From Altibacter sp. HG106 (GTDB taxonomy: Bacteria > Bacteroidota > Bacteroidia > Flavobacteriales > Flavobacteriaceae): a stretch of 64,000 nt of DNA. The notes under the pieces are model-generated. The model worked only from the letters and a program-made list of their open reading frames with translations, ran no database searches and was not told where the DNA came from. A program made the position numbers and the translations under genes. The stretch is from the NCBI RefSeq assembly GCF_028561755.1, contig NZ_JAQQTD010000002.1, positions 124,001-188,000 on the forward strand, written 5' to 3'. Position 1 is the first letter of the stretch. Each line of letters opens with the position of its first letter. This document shows positions 33,264 to 41,688 of this stretch, one piece after another.

Positions 33264-34523
33264 ATGAAAAATATAGCAATAATTATAACAGTACTATTAA
33301 CCTTCTTATTGGTAGGCTGTAACGGCAAACCCGATTCTGAATTGGGTCATAATGAAGCTGAAGATGTTTCAAAAACCGAAGCTACTGGAGAAGATACACA
33401 CGGCGAAGAGGGTCACGACGAAGAAGAAGGTGACCACGAGGAAGAAGGAGAAGAAGGCGTGGTAGAACTTACAACACAACAAATAGAGACCATTGGCTTG
33501 GAGACCAAGACCTTGGAAAAAAGAAACCTCGGTAACAATATTAAAGTTACAGGTAACCTCGAGCTATTTCCTCAAGATATGGCCAACATTAGTCCTTTTG
33601 TAGGCGGTAATGTACGTTCCATCAAAGTAATAGAAGGAGATAAAGTACGAAAGGGTGAGGTTCTGGCCTATTTGGAACACCCAGATATCATTTCTATGCA
33701 ACAGGAATATCAGGAAAAGAACGATGAACTCGTGTTTCTTAAACAAGATTTTGAGCGCAAGCAGACCCTTTATGATAAAGGTGTTTCTTCGGGCAAGGAA
33801 TTTCAAATGGCACAATCCAAATTTCGTTCTACAACATCGAGTGTAAATGGATTAAGGTCAAAATTACGCCTGTTGGGAATCAATACAACTAAGGTTGAAC
33901 AAGGTGAAATATTTTCAGCCGTACCTATTACTACACCAATTTCGGGCTATGTCGATGAAGTAATGGTAAGCTTGGGCGATTACGTGGCACCACAATCCAA
34001 GATGTTTACGGTAAGTGATAATTCTAAAATTCATTTGGACCTTAAGGTGTACGAAAAAGATATTCCTAAAGTAAAGGAGGGTCAAAAAATACAATTTACG
34101 GTAGCGTCAAGACCAGATGAGCTGTTAAGTGCCGAAGTACATTCCATTGGAAAGACTTTTGAGGAAGACCCCAAAGCACTGCACGTACACGCAGATATAG
34201 ACAATAAAAACGGCGACCTCTTACCAGGTATGTATGTAGAAGGACGAATTATACAGGGTAAAAAGTCAGGCTTTGCAGTTCCTGAAGAAGCAATCATCAA
34301 GGAAGGAGAACAGTCCTACGTTTTTATCGTGGATGAAGACGAAGCACCAGAAGAAAATAAAATCAAGTTTAAAAGAATACCTGTAAGCATTGGTATTCAA
34401 GATTTAGGCTTTGTAGAAATAAACCTTCCCGCCGACGTTTCAACGGATGCCAAAGTGGTCATCAAAGGGGCTTATATGCTTTCCTCGGAAATGATTAAAG
34501 GTGAATTGGATCACGACCACTAG
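33264..34523 (+). CDS. czcB: CzcB-like membrane-fusion adaptor lipoprotein
   Basis: A 419-residue periplasmic adaptor, lipid-anchored by LLVGC (about 19). A His/Asp/Glu-rich segment (about 45-70, EGHDEEEGDHEEEGEEG) can bind divalent metal. The core has typical adaptor motifs: GGNVRSIKVIEGDKVRKGEV, a coiled coil with EKNDELVFLKQDFERKQTLYDKG in part, and TTPISGYVDEVMVSLGDYV. It links the CzcA pump to the TolC-like part. It is 21 bp downstream of the pump gene. The acidic/His stretch fits Zn or Co more than Cu. Confidence 0.9.
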   Translation: MKNIAIIITVLLTFLLVGCNGKPDSELGHNEAEDVSKTEATGEDTHGEEGHDEEEGDHEEEGEEGVVELTTQQIETIGLETKTLEKRNLGNNIKVTGNLELFPQDMANISPFVGGNVRSIKVIEGDKVRKGEVLAYLEHPDIISMQQEYQEKNDELVFLKQDFERKQTLYDKGVSSGKEFQMAQSKFRSTTSSVNGLRSKLRLLGINTTKVEQGEIFSAVPITTPISGYVDEVMVSLGDYVAPQSKMFTVSDNSKIHLDLKVYEKDIPKVKEGQKIQFTVASRPDELLSAEVHSIGKTFEEDPKALHVHADIDNKNGDLLPGMYVEGRIIQGKKSGFAVPEEAIIKEGEQSYVFIVDEDEAPEENKIKFKRIPVSIGIQDLGFVEINLPADVSTDAKVVIKGAYMLSSEMIKGELDHDH

Positions 34524-34636
34524 TCCTATAATTAGCAAAGGTTTTGATTCCGGGTTTGTTTATCGTCTTAATAAGTTAGTTAAAAATTAGAAAATAGGCT
34601 CGGTTCAAAATCGATTAACATTTTAAAAACCATAAT

Positions 34637-34975
34637 ATGAAGGAAATAAAAGCATTTGTAAAACCAAACCGCATTCAAAGGGTCATCGAGGCCCTTAGCG
34701 ATAATGGTTTTAAAAGTATGACCCTTTCACAAGCAGAGGGTACTGGGGCATTCAAAGCAAAAGGAGCAAGACCTTCCCTTGATTTTAATGTAACCGATAG
34801 CCCAGTTGTTAAAGTGGAATTGGTATGTCAAAATGAAGAAGCGCAATCAGCAATCGACATCATCTTAGAAAATGGTAAAACGCCCGAACCTGGCGACGGA
34901 ATTATTTATCTATCTGATATTGAGGATGCCTTCCAAATCAAAACAGGTGAATCCCTAAAACGGTACGACCTTTAA
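34637..34975 (+). CDS. PII-like protein of the metal-efflux type
   Basis: A 112-residue protein of the PII/GlnB fold (KEIKAFVKPNRIQRVIEALSDN at the start, then the T-loop and GDGIIYLSDIEDAFQIKTGE). The T-loop region lacks the uridylylated Tyr of nitrogen-regulatory GlnB. A divergent PII group is known to accompany heavy-metal RND genes, and this one follows czcB. It may sense nucleotide or metal state and act on the pump or a neighbouring membrane protein. It is therefore unlikely to be a nitrogen regulator. Confidence 0.82.
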   Translation: MKEIKAFVKPNRIQRVIEALSDNGFKSMTLSQAEGTGAFKAKGARPSLDFNVTDSPVVKVELVCQNEEAQSAIDIILENGKTPEPGDGIIYLSDIEDAFQIKTGESLKRYDL

Positions 34976-34990
34976 AACCCAGTGATAGAA

Positions 34991-35413
34991 ATGGAAAAAA
35001 TAGTCCAACTTCTGGAAAGCAAAGGCATAAGACCAACAGCTATGCGGCTAATGACCTATAAGCGCTTGGCAGAATTAGAGATGGCCATTAGCCTTGGCGA
35101 TTTGGAAAAGGATTTCAAAATATCCGAAAGGAGCACCTTGTATAGAACGATGAAGACCTTTGAAGAAAATGCCATCGTACACCAAATTGAAGATGGCACA
35201 GGAGTACTAAAGTACGCCCTTTGCGAAGAGAATTGTGAATGTGAGGTGGGCAACGACCTGCACCTGCACTTTCATTGCAGCAACTGCGATGAAACCGTTT
35301 GCCTCACAGAACATAAAATACCACAAATCAATCTACCAGAGGGTTATATCACAGAAGATATCAATCTGGTTGTAAAAGGTGTGTGTGAGAAATGCAGTAG
35401 GCAATCAGAATAA
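34991..35413 (+). CDS. Fur-family metal repressor
   Basis: A 140-residue Fur-family protein from the ATG at 34991 (a GTG three codons earlier is possible). It has the winged helix (GIRPTAMRLMTYKRLAELEM, STLYRTMKTFEENAIVHQIE), then the metal-binding half with NDLHLHFHCSNCDETVCL and CEKCSRQ, two CxxC pairs for structural zinc. A similar protein lies at 41166. In this zinc/cobalt block it is most likely a Zur-type sensor. The inserted CEENCECEVG carries three extra cysteines. Confidence 0.85.
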   Translation: MEKIVQLLESKGIRPTAMRLMTYKRLAELEMAISLGDLEKDFKISERSTLYRTMKTFEENAIVHQIEDGTGVLKYALCEENCECEVGNDLHLHFHCSNCDETVCLTEHKIPQINLPEGYITEDINLVVKGVCEKCSRQSE

Positions 35414-35449
35414 TTAATATCAAGAAATATAAACCATAAAAATCCTATT

Positions 35450-35800
35450 ATGTTAGCGATTTATAAAAAAGATAAAATCCTATACACATTGGCAGAAAAT
35501 GGTATGGACCAAGGTGATGTCGCAATGTTATTAAAGGCTGTTAGTGAGCACCTTGAAAAACACAAAAGTGCTGCTTGGTATATAGAAGTCAGTGAAGTCA
35601 AAAATACACGGCATCACATTATTAAAAATGAAATGCAATTCAAAATTCCAAAACAAGACCATTTAAAAAAAGTGGCACTTGTAGGTAGTATAGAATGGCA
35701 GGAAGAATTTACCAAAAATCTTTTGCCATTCTCTGAGGCACATATTAAATATTTTCATTCGGAAGATAAAGAGCTTGCTAAAAGCTGGATTGAAAAATAA
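35450..35800 (+). CDS. SpoIIAA-like (STAS/SEC14 type) protein, first copy
   Basis: A 116-residue soluble protein, with an alternating strand/helix pattern and the central VALVGSIEWQEEFTKNLLPFSEAHIKYF. It resembles the SpoIIAA-like family (STAS/SEC14-related fold), whose members often bind lipids or small ligands. A more typical family member lies 1 kb downstream at 36763, sharing the (V/F)VGxxxWQEx...K(F/Y)F pattern. Its place between a Fur regulator and a P-type ATPase suggests a metal-response link. No catalytic residue can be named. Confidence 0.65.
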   Translation: MLAIYKKDKILYTLAENGMDQGDVAMLLKAVSEHLEKHKSAAWYIEVSEVKNTRHHIIKNEMQFKIPKQDHLKKVALVGSIEWQEEFTKNLLPFSEAHIKYFHSEDKELAKSWIEK

Positions 35801-35907
35801 CGATGGCGAAATAAAATATTGAATTTTTTAAAATGAAAAAGTGTGTAATTAGGAATTCCGAAGAAAAATGTAAGAATCCCAAGATTTGATAGTCAAGGTA
35901 AAAAAAA

Positions 35908-36681
35908 ATGGTTTACAGGAAAAAAATAGCGTTTATAATAATAATTGGCTTTCTCATTGGACTGTTCATCATTCAGCCCCTGGGACTATCACTTTACTTA
36001 TTTGATGAAACAGGAGATACTGGTAACTGGTACGCACTTTTTTTAGCAACCATTAAAAACACGATACGTTTTGGTGATATAGACCAAATATTTAAAAATG
36101 TTTTGTTCGGGATTATGGGCAGTAGCCTTACCCTTATGGTTTTTCTAAGAAATAAAATTTTCATTTTAATAAAGAAAAGAAATGACGGCAATGCAATTAT
36201 AGCGCTTATCAAAGACGGCGAAAATCAGTTTGTAGAGTTCAAGGCTACCTTGAGGTGGGATTTACGTCAATCCAAAGTGAATAAACAATTGGAATTTGTT
36301 GTTGCCAAGACCATTGCGGGCTTTATGAACACCAACGGTGGTAAATTGCTTATAGGAGTAGACGATAACGGCAACATCCTCGGTCTAAACCAGGATTTTG
36401 ACACCTTGAAAAAACCGGGTACAGATGGTTTTGAGCAATACCTGATGCAGTTGATATCTTTAAAATTGGGAACCCATTTATGTACGGCTGTAAATGTATC
36501 TTTTTACAGATATGGAGAAAATGACGTGTGCTACATAGAAATAGACCCGGCCAAAACACCAGTCTATCTAAGTCAAGACGGGAGGTCACGGTTTTATATT
36601 AGAACGGGCAACGGAACACGCGAACTCGATTTGCCCGAAGCCATCTTGCACTTAGGAAAAGAGAAGGCGCTTTATAATTAA
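35908..36681 (+). CDS. membrane-anchored AlbA_2 (Schlafen-like) domain protein
   Basis: A 257-residue protein. Two N-terminal membrane helices (about 7-32 and 60-83) hold a cytoplasmic AlbA_2 domain (about 98-240): DGENQFVEFKATLRWD, AKTIAGFMNTNGGKLLIGVD, and the later VCYIEIDPAKTPVYLSQDG with FYIRTGNGTREL. AlbA_2 domains bind ATP or nucleic acid and appear in Schlafen-like proteins. Membrane anchoring is unusual and suggests signalling or defence rather than plain DNA binding. It interrupts the pair of SpoIIAA-like genes. A role in metal resistance is not evident. Confidence 0.75.
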   Translation: MVYRKKIAFIIIIGFLIGLFIIQPLGLSLYLFDETGDTGNWYALFLATIKNTIRFGDIDQIFKNVLFGIMGSSLTLMVFLRNKIFILIKKRNDGNAIIALIKDGENQFVEFKATLRWDLRQSKVNKQLEFVVAKTIAGFMNTNGGKLLIGVDDNGNILGLNQDFDTLKKPGTDGFEQYLMQLISLKLGTHLCTAVNVSFYRYGENDVCYIEIDPAKTPVYLSQDGRSRFYIRTGNGTRELDLPEAILHLGKEKALYN

Positions 36682-36762
36682 GAAAAGTAAGTGTAGGCCA
36701 ATGGATATTTGCACATACAATGCAGTAATATTTTAAATAGATTAATATAAAGATATACAAAT

Positions 36763-37125
36763 ATGGTACAGATTATAAACTTGGAACAGGAACACCTAAT
36801 TGCCGCTAAAATCAGCGGGAAACTTACGGAAAAGGATATGGAAAAGATGCATCCGCTTATCCACAACATCATAGAAAAAGGGCATAAAGTGGATTTCTAT
36901 TTTGAAATGGAAGATTTTAAAGGCTATACCCTTAAAGGCTTTTGGGAAGACCTAAAGATTGATTCGGCTCATTTGGAAGATTATGGCAAGATGGCCTTTG
37001 TGGGCAATAAAAAATGGCAGGAATGGGCCGCGAAGGCAACTGATTTTTTCATAAAGTCTGAAGTTAAATTTTTTGATATTAAAAATAAAGAGCAGGCAAT
37101 GACCTGGGTCTCAACAAAAGGATGA
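36763..37125 (+). CDS. SpoIIAA-like (STAS/SEC14 type) protein, second copy
   Basis: A 120-residue protein with the SpoIIAA-like pattern: NLEQEHLIAAKISGKLTEKD, VDFYFEMEDFKGYTLKGFWE and MAFVGNKKWQEWAAKATDFF, ending in VKFFDIKNKEQAMTWV. The family acts as a scaffold or lipid/ligand binder. Its stop overlaps the zinc ATPase start (ATGA), so the two are translated together. The first copy at 35450 is more diverged. The coupling suggests that the protein helps or regulates the ATPase. Confidence 0.82.
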   Translation: MVQIINLEQEHLIAAKISGKLTEKDMEKMHPLIHNIIEKGHKVDFYFEMEDFKGYTLKGFWEDLKIDSAHLEDYGKMAFVGNKKWQEWAAKATDFFIKSEVKFFDIKNKEQAMTWVSTKG

Positions 37126-39056
37126 AAAAGAAAAAACTACAGCTACGGGAGCTAAAAGGGAAACAGTCCACTGTAATTTCAGCGAGCGAAAAAAAGCTCA
37201 AAACCTATTTACCGGCAATTTTCAGCTTTGTGATGCTCATAGTTGGTATTGCCATTGACTATTTCGATGCCTTTCCTTTCTTTAAGGGATGGGTTAGGAT
37301 TGTGTGGTACACGGTGGCCTACATCCCTGTTGGCTTTCCCGTCATCAAGGAGGGATGGGAAAGTATTAAAAATGGCGATTTTTTTACGGAATTTTTCCTG
37401 ATGTCCATCGCAACCTTGGGAGCATTTGCCATAGGCGAATATCCAGAGGGCGTTGCCGTGATGTTGTTCTATGCCGTGGGCGAACTGTTCCAAAATGCTG
37501 CCGTAAACCGTGCCAAAGGAAACATCAGGGCACTTCTGGATGCACGACCGGACGAGGCATTGGTCTATCGTAATGGGGACTTCGTTTCCGTCAATCCCGA
37601 AACGGTCAATATTGGCGAGAAGATACAGGTACGGGTGGGCGAAAAAATCCCGTTGGATGGCAAACTGCTATCAAACAAAGCATCGCTCAATACAGCTGCC
37701 ATTACTGGCGAAAGCAAACCCGACACCATAACACAGAACGAAAAAGTCTTTGCGGGAAGCATCAATCTCGACGGTGTCATCGAAGTAGAAACCACCAAGA
37801 AATTCAAGGACAGTTCCATCGCCCGTATTCTGGAGATGGTACAGAATGCCACGGCCCGGAAATCAAAGACCGAATTATTTATTAGGAAGTTTGCACGGAT
37901 TTATACGCCCATCGTGGTTTTCCTTGCTATCGGACTCACTTTGTTACCATACTTTTTTGTCGATGAATATGTGTTTAGGGATTGGCTATACCGAGCTTTA
38001 ATTTTCTTGGTGATTTCCTGTCCTTGTGCCTTGGTCATTTCCATTCCACTGGGCTATTTCGGCGGTCTGGGTGCGGCATCGCGCAACGGAATCCTGTTCA
38101 AAGGTGCATCCTTTCTCGATGCAATGACCAAAGTGAATACTGTGGTGATGGACAAAACCGGAACCGTTACCAAAGGGGTCTTTAAGATTAAGGAAGTGAT
38201 TAATACATCCGCTTTTGCGGAAGTGGAATTTATGAAATACCTGATGGCGATGGAAGAACAATCCACCCACCCCATTGCAAAGGCAATTCTGGAATACAAA
38301 GCGGACGGTACTGATTTTAAGGCATCCGAAGTTTGTGAAGTTGCCGGTAAGGGATTAAAGGGCACAGTCAACCATAAGCAGGTCTTGGTCGGCAACAAAG
38401 CATTGATGACTTCCAATAGTGTTGATGTTCCACCTGAAACCGATGCAATAGTCGAATCTATAGTGATGGTCGCCATCGATGGAAAATTCGCAGGCTATGT
38501 GACCATTGCCGATGAACTTAAGGAAGACGCGCATCACACCATTCAACAGATTCGGGAGGCCGGAATAGCTAAAATCATAATGCTCTCTGGAGATAAGGAT
38601 TCCATAACCCAACAAGTTGCAAAGGAACTGAATATTGATTGGGCCAAAGGCGGCTTGCTACCGGAAGATAAGCTCAACGAGGTCGAAAAGCTCAAAGAAC
38701 AACCTGAATCTACGGTAGCATTTATGGGCGACGGCATCAACGATGCACCCGTGCTCGCAGCCAGTGATGTGGGTATCGCAATGGGCGGTTTGGGCAGCGA
38801 TGTGGCCATAGAGACCGCAGATGTCATCATTCAGACCGACCAACCAAGCAGGATGGCCCGAGGTATCCAAATTGGACGCTCAACACGCCGTATCGTATGG
38901 CAAAATATTGGTCTTGCTTTTGGGGTAAAAGGGATTTTCCTGGTTTTGGGTACCATCGGTTTGGCTACGATGTGGGAGGCTGTGTTTGCCGATGTAGGGG
39001 TTTCGTTCGTTGCCATTCTCAATGCAATACGTTTGCAAAAAATGAATTGGAAATAG
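37122..39056 (+). CDS. zntA: zinc/cadmium/lead-type P1B ATPase, no N-terminal HMA domain
   Basis: A 644-residue P-type ATPase. A short basic N-terminus (about 1-25) replaces the usual HMA domain. The membrane motif ISCPCALVIS (Cys 300 and 302) and the last helices (VSFVAILNAIRL) match the Zn/Cd/Pb-exporting P1B-2 group. Also visible are TGES, DKTGTVTKG, a conserved HP (STHP), and GDGINDAP. It exports divalent soft metals from the cytoplasm to the periplasm, feeding the CzcA system. The start overlaps the SpoIIAA-like gene. Confidence 0.9.
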   Translation: MKKKKLQLRELKGKQSTVISASEKKLKTYLPAIFSFVMLIVGIAIDYFDAFPFFKGWVRIVWYTVAYIPVGFPVIKEGWESIKNGDFFTEFFLMSIATLGAFAIGEYPEGVAVMLFYAVGELFQNAAVNRAKGNIRALLDARPDEALVYRNGDFVSVNPETVNIGEKIQVRVGEKIPLDGKLLSNKASLNTAAITGESKPDTITQNEKVFAGSINLDGVIEVETTKKFKDSSIARILEMVQNATARKSKTELFIRKFARIYTPIVVFLAIGLTLLPYFFVDEYVFRDWLYRALIFLVISCPCALVISIPLGYFGGLGAASRNGILFKGASFLDAMTKVNTVVMDKTGTVTKGVFKIKEVINTSAFAEVEFMKYLMAMEEQSTHPIAKAILEYKADGTDFKASEVCEVAGKGLKGTVNHKQVLVGNKALMTSNSVDVPPETDAIVESIVMVAIDGKFAGYVTIADELKEDAHHTIQQIREAGIAKIIMLSGDKDSITQQVAKELNIDWAKGGLLPEDKLNEVEKLKEQPESTVAFMGDGINDAPVLAASDVGIAMGGLGSDVAIETADVIIQTDQPSRMARGIQIGRSTRRIVWQNIGLAFGVKGIFLVLGTIGLATMWEAVFADVGVSFVAILNAIRLQKMNWK

Positions 39057-39136
39057 TAAAAGTGTTACCCTTTAAACAAAATACAAGCCCAAGAGCGGAT
39101 TAAACCTGAATCAACAATAACAAAAATAATGATAAT

Positions 39137-41125
39137 ATGAAAGACAAGGAAAAACACAGCAAAGATGATGCCCACAACCACGACCACGGTGGCATCTTCG
39201 GTAAAAACACGGAGCTCTATTTTGCGATTTTAAGTGGGGTCACACTAATTACAGGTTTCCTGTTGGAAAAATATTCAGGGGTTTCAGCGAACATCCCTTT
39301 TGGGCTCTATATTGCAGCCTACTTTTTTGGTGGCTTTTTTACCCTCAAAGAGGCCGTTACCAAAGTTGCCAAGGGCGAGTTTGAAATCGATTTCCTGATG
39401 CTGGTTGCAGCTGCAGGAGCCGCCTATTTGGGTGAATGGGCAGAAGGTGCCTTGTTGCTGTTCCTGTTTAGTCTGGGTCACGCACTGGAAAACTACGCAA
39501 TGGGCAAGGCAAAAAAGTCCATTGCAGCATTAACAGACCTTGCGCCTAAAACCGCACTATTAAAGAAGGATGACGATACCGTTGAAGTCGGTATAGAAGA
39601 GTTACAGATAGGTGATACTATCGTGGTACGCCCAAACAGTAAAATATCTGCCGATGGTGTTATTGTAAAGGGCAATAGTAGTATAGACCAGTCACCCATT
39701 ACCGGGGAAAGCGTTCCGGTGGACAAAACACCAATAGAAAATCCCGATAAGGAATATACAGCAAAAAGCGATATCCCGGACGAGAACCGTGTTTTTTCTG
39801 GAACTATCAATGGCAACAACACCCTTGAAATAAAGGTAATCAAAGAGGCAAAAGATTCTACTCTCAACCGCTTGGTCACTATGGTTCAAGAGGCCCAGGA
39901 CCAAAAATCGCCCACACAATTGTTGACCGACAAGTTTGAGCGGTACTACGTGCCATCGGTAATCTTATTGGTCATACTATTGAATTTTGCTTTCCTGGTC
40001 ATTGATGAAACGTGGAATGAAAGCCTGTACCGTTCCTTGGCGGTACTTGTGGCAGCCAGTCCTTGTGCCTTGGCTATATCTACGCCATCTGCTGTATTGA
40101 GTGGTGTAGCAAGAGCAGCACGAGGCGGGGTTTTGATAAAAGGCGGCCGCCCCTTGGAAGATTTAGGGGTACTTACCGCTCTCGCTTTTGACAAAACGGG
40201 AACACTTACCGAAGGAAAACCAAAACTCACCGATGTGAAAACTCTGGGCAACATTGAAGAAAAGGAGTTTTTGGAAATTGCGGTCGCGGTGGAAGAACTC
40301 AGCGACCATCCCTTGGCGAAAGCCGTGGTTCGGGACGGAATGGAAATGCTCGGAAAGGACAATAAGATACCCGATGCCGATAATCTGGAAGCTATTCAGG
40401 GCAAGGGTATAAAGGCGAGCTATCAGGAAAGCCCTGTCTTTATAGGCAATCTGGAACTCTTTGAGGATATAGATGATGGTGTCCCCGATAAAGTCTCGGA
40501 AAAGGTAAGAAACCTCGAAGGTGAAGGCAAAACCACGATGCTAATAAAAAGGGGCGATGAATTTATAGGGATGCTCGGGCTAATGGACACCCCAAGGGAA
40601 AAGGCCAGGGAAACCCTTTCGCAACTGAAGGAAATAGGCATCAAGAAGATGATTATGCTTACGGGCGACAACCAGAAAGTGGCCGACGCTGTAGCGGAGG
40701 AAATCGGGCTGACAGAAGCCCGTGGTAGCCTGCTGCCCGAGGAAAAAGTGGAAGCCATCAAAAAGCTTGCGGAACAGGAAAATAAACTGGCAATGGTCGG
40801 CGATGGTGTCAATGATGCCCCTGCTATGGCAAACAGCACCGTTGGCATTGCAATGGGTGCAGCGGGAAGCGACGTGGCCTTGGAGACAGCAGATATAGCG
40901 CTGATGGCCGATAAACTGGAAACCCTACCCTTTGCCATTGGTTTGAGCAGAAAAGCAAAAGCTATTATCAGGCAAAACTTATGGGTAAGTTTGGGGGTTG
41001 TAGCCTTTTTAATCCCTGCGACCATAATGAGTTGGGCAAGTATCGGCATAGCCGTGGCGGTTCACGAAGGCTCTACATTGGTAGTGGTGGTCAATGCATT
41101 GCGCTTGCTCGCCTATAAAAAATAA
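39137..41125 (+). CDS. SPC-type P1B-4 metal ATPase (cobalt/iron-type)
   Basis: A 662-residue ATPase with a short His-rich N-terminus (DDAHNHDHGG) instead of an HMA domain. The metal-path motif is SPCALAIS (Ser 308-Pro-Cys 310), and the last helix has HEGSTLVVVVNALRLL, both hallmarks of P1B-4 pumps that export Co2+, Fe2+ or Ni2+ (CoaT/CtpD group). TGES, DKTGTLTEG and GDGVNDAP complete the ATPase core. It lies 80 bp after the zinc-type ATPase and before a Fur regulator. Cobalt and iron cannot be told apart by sequence. Confidence 0.9.
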   Translation: MKDKEKHSKDDAHNHDHGGIFGKNTELYFAILSGVTLITGFLLEKYSGVSANIPFGLYIAAYFFGGFFTLKEAVTKVAKGEFEIDFLMLVAAAGAAYLGEWAEGALLLFLFSLGHALENYAMGKAKKSIAALTDLAPKTALLKKDDDTVEVGIEELQIGDTIVVRPNSKISADGVIVKGNSSIDQSPITGESVPVDKTPIENPDKEYTAKSDIPDENRVFSGTINGNNTLEIKVIKEAKDSTLNRLVTMVQEAQDQKSPTQLLTDKFERYYVPSVILLVILLNFAFLVIDETWNESLYRSLAVLVAASPCALAISTPSAVLSGVARAARGGVLIKGGRPLEDLGVLTALAFDKTGTLTEGKPKLTDVKTLGNIEEKEFLEIAVAVEELSDHPLAKAVVRDGMEMLGKDNKIPDADNLEAIQGKGIKASYQESPVFIGNLELFEDIDDGVPDKVSEKVRNLEGEGKTTMLIKRGDEFIGMLGLMDTPREKARETLSQLKEIGIKKMIMLTGDNQKVADAVAEEIGLTEARGSLLPEEKVEAIKKLAEQENKLAMVGDGVNDAPAMANSTVGIAMGAAGSDVALETADIALMADKLETLPFAIGLSRKAKAIIRQNLWVSLGVVAFLIPATIMSWASIGIAVAVHEGSTLVVVVNALRLLAYKK

Positions 41126-41165
41126 ATCAAATAAAAGAGATTGGTTTTGAATCAAGTTTAAAAAA

Positions 41166-41600
41166 ATGACCAAAGCGGAAAAAATATTGTCAAATCACGG
41201 TATTCGCCCTACTCAAATGAGGTCCAAGATATACAGGTATCTGAGAAGGAAGCAAAGTGCTGTGTCCTTTTCCGATTTAAAAAAGGTCTTTGCTGAGAAG
41301 AGCGAAAACAATAAGACAGCAAACAGAACGACCTTTTATCGCAACCTCAAGATTTTTGAGGATAAAGGACTTATTCATCAAGTTAATGATGGAACCGGAA
41401 TGGCAAAATTTGCGATTTCTGGTGAAAATACAAAAAGTAAATACGGTACGGATTTACATCTGCACTTTCATTGTACCGAATGTAAAAAAACAATCTGTTT
41501 GCCAAATAAATTACCGGAAGAAAGTTTGCCAGATGATTATAAAATAAACGATGTCAACTTGGTATTAAAAGGGATATGCGTGAAATGTAATGAAAAATAA
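41166..41600 (+). CDS. Fur-family metal repressor, second copy
   Basis: A 144-residue Fur-family protein with the winged helix (GIRPTQMRSKIYRYLRRKQS, TTFYRNLKIFEDKGLIHQVN) and metal half (TDLHLHFHCTECKKTICL, CVKC). The DLHLHFHC block is shared with the protein at 34991, so the two are paralogues. It follows the SPC-type ATPase by 40 bp and probably controls it. The end overlaps 11 bp with an upstream extension of the lipoamide dehydrogenase frame, but not with its proposed start at 41689. Confidence 0.85.
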   Translation: MTKAEKILSNHGIRPTQMRSKIYRYLRRKQSAVSFSDLKKVFAEKSENNKTANRTTFYRNLKIFEDKGLIHQVNDGTGMAKFAISGENTKSKYGTDLHLHFHCTECKKTICLPNKLPEESLPDDYKINDVNLVLKGICVKCNEK

Positions 41601-41688
41601 AAGGTGGGAGTTCCAGAACTTTGAACACTTGCGCCCAAGAGTCAAGTTCAAGGTTCTTCCACCTTATTTAACCCAAAAAAATACAATT

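Noticed and set aside
34637-34975. Nitrogen regulator GlnB
   Set aside because: No amtB or glutamine synthetase nearby and no T-loop Tyr; the gene follows czcB, as expected of the metal-associated PII group.
38202-38222. SAFAEV in the zinc ATPase gene as a further copy of the GCTTTCGCGAAAGC palindrome
   Set aside because: Several mismatches destroy the symmetry (CCGCTTTTGCGGAAG). The amino acid likeness may be chance.
40423-41049. A 208-codon open frame on the minus strand inside the SPC-type ATPase gene
   Set aside because: It is the mirror of a well-supported P-type ATPase; the translated product is a Ser/Pro-rich artefact typical of antisense frames.
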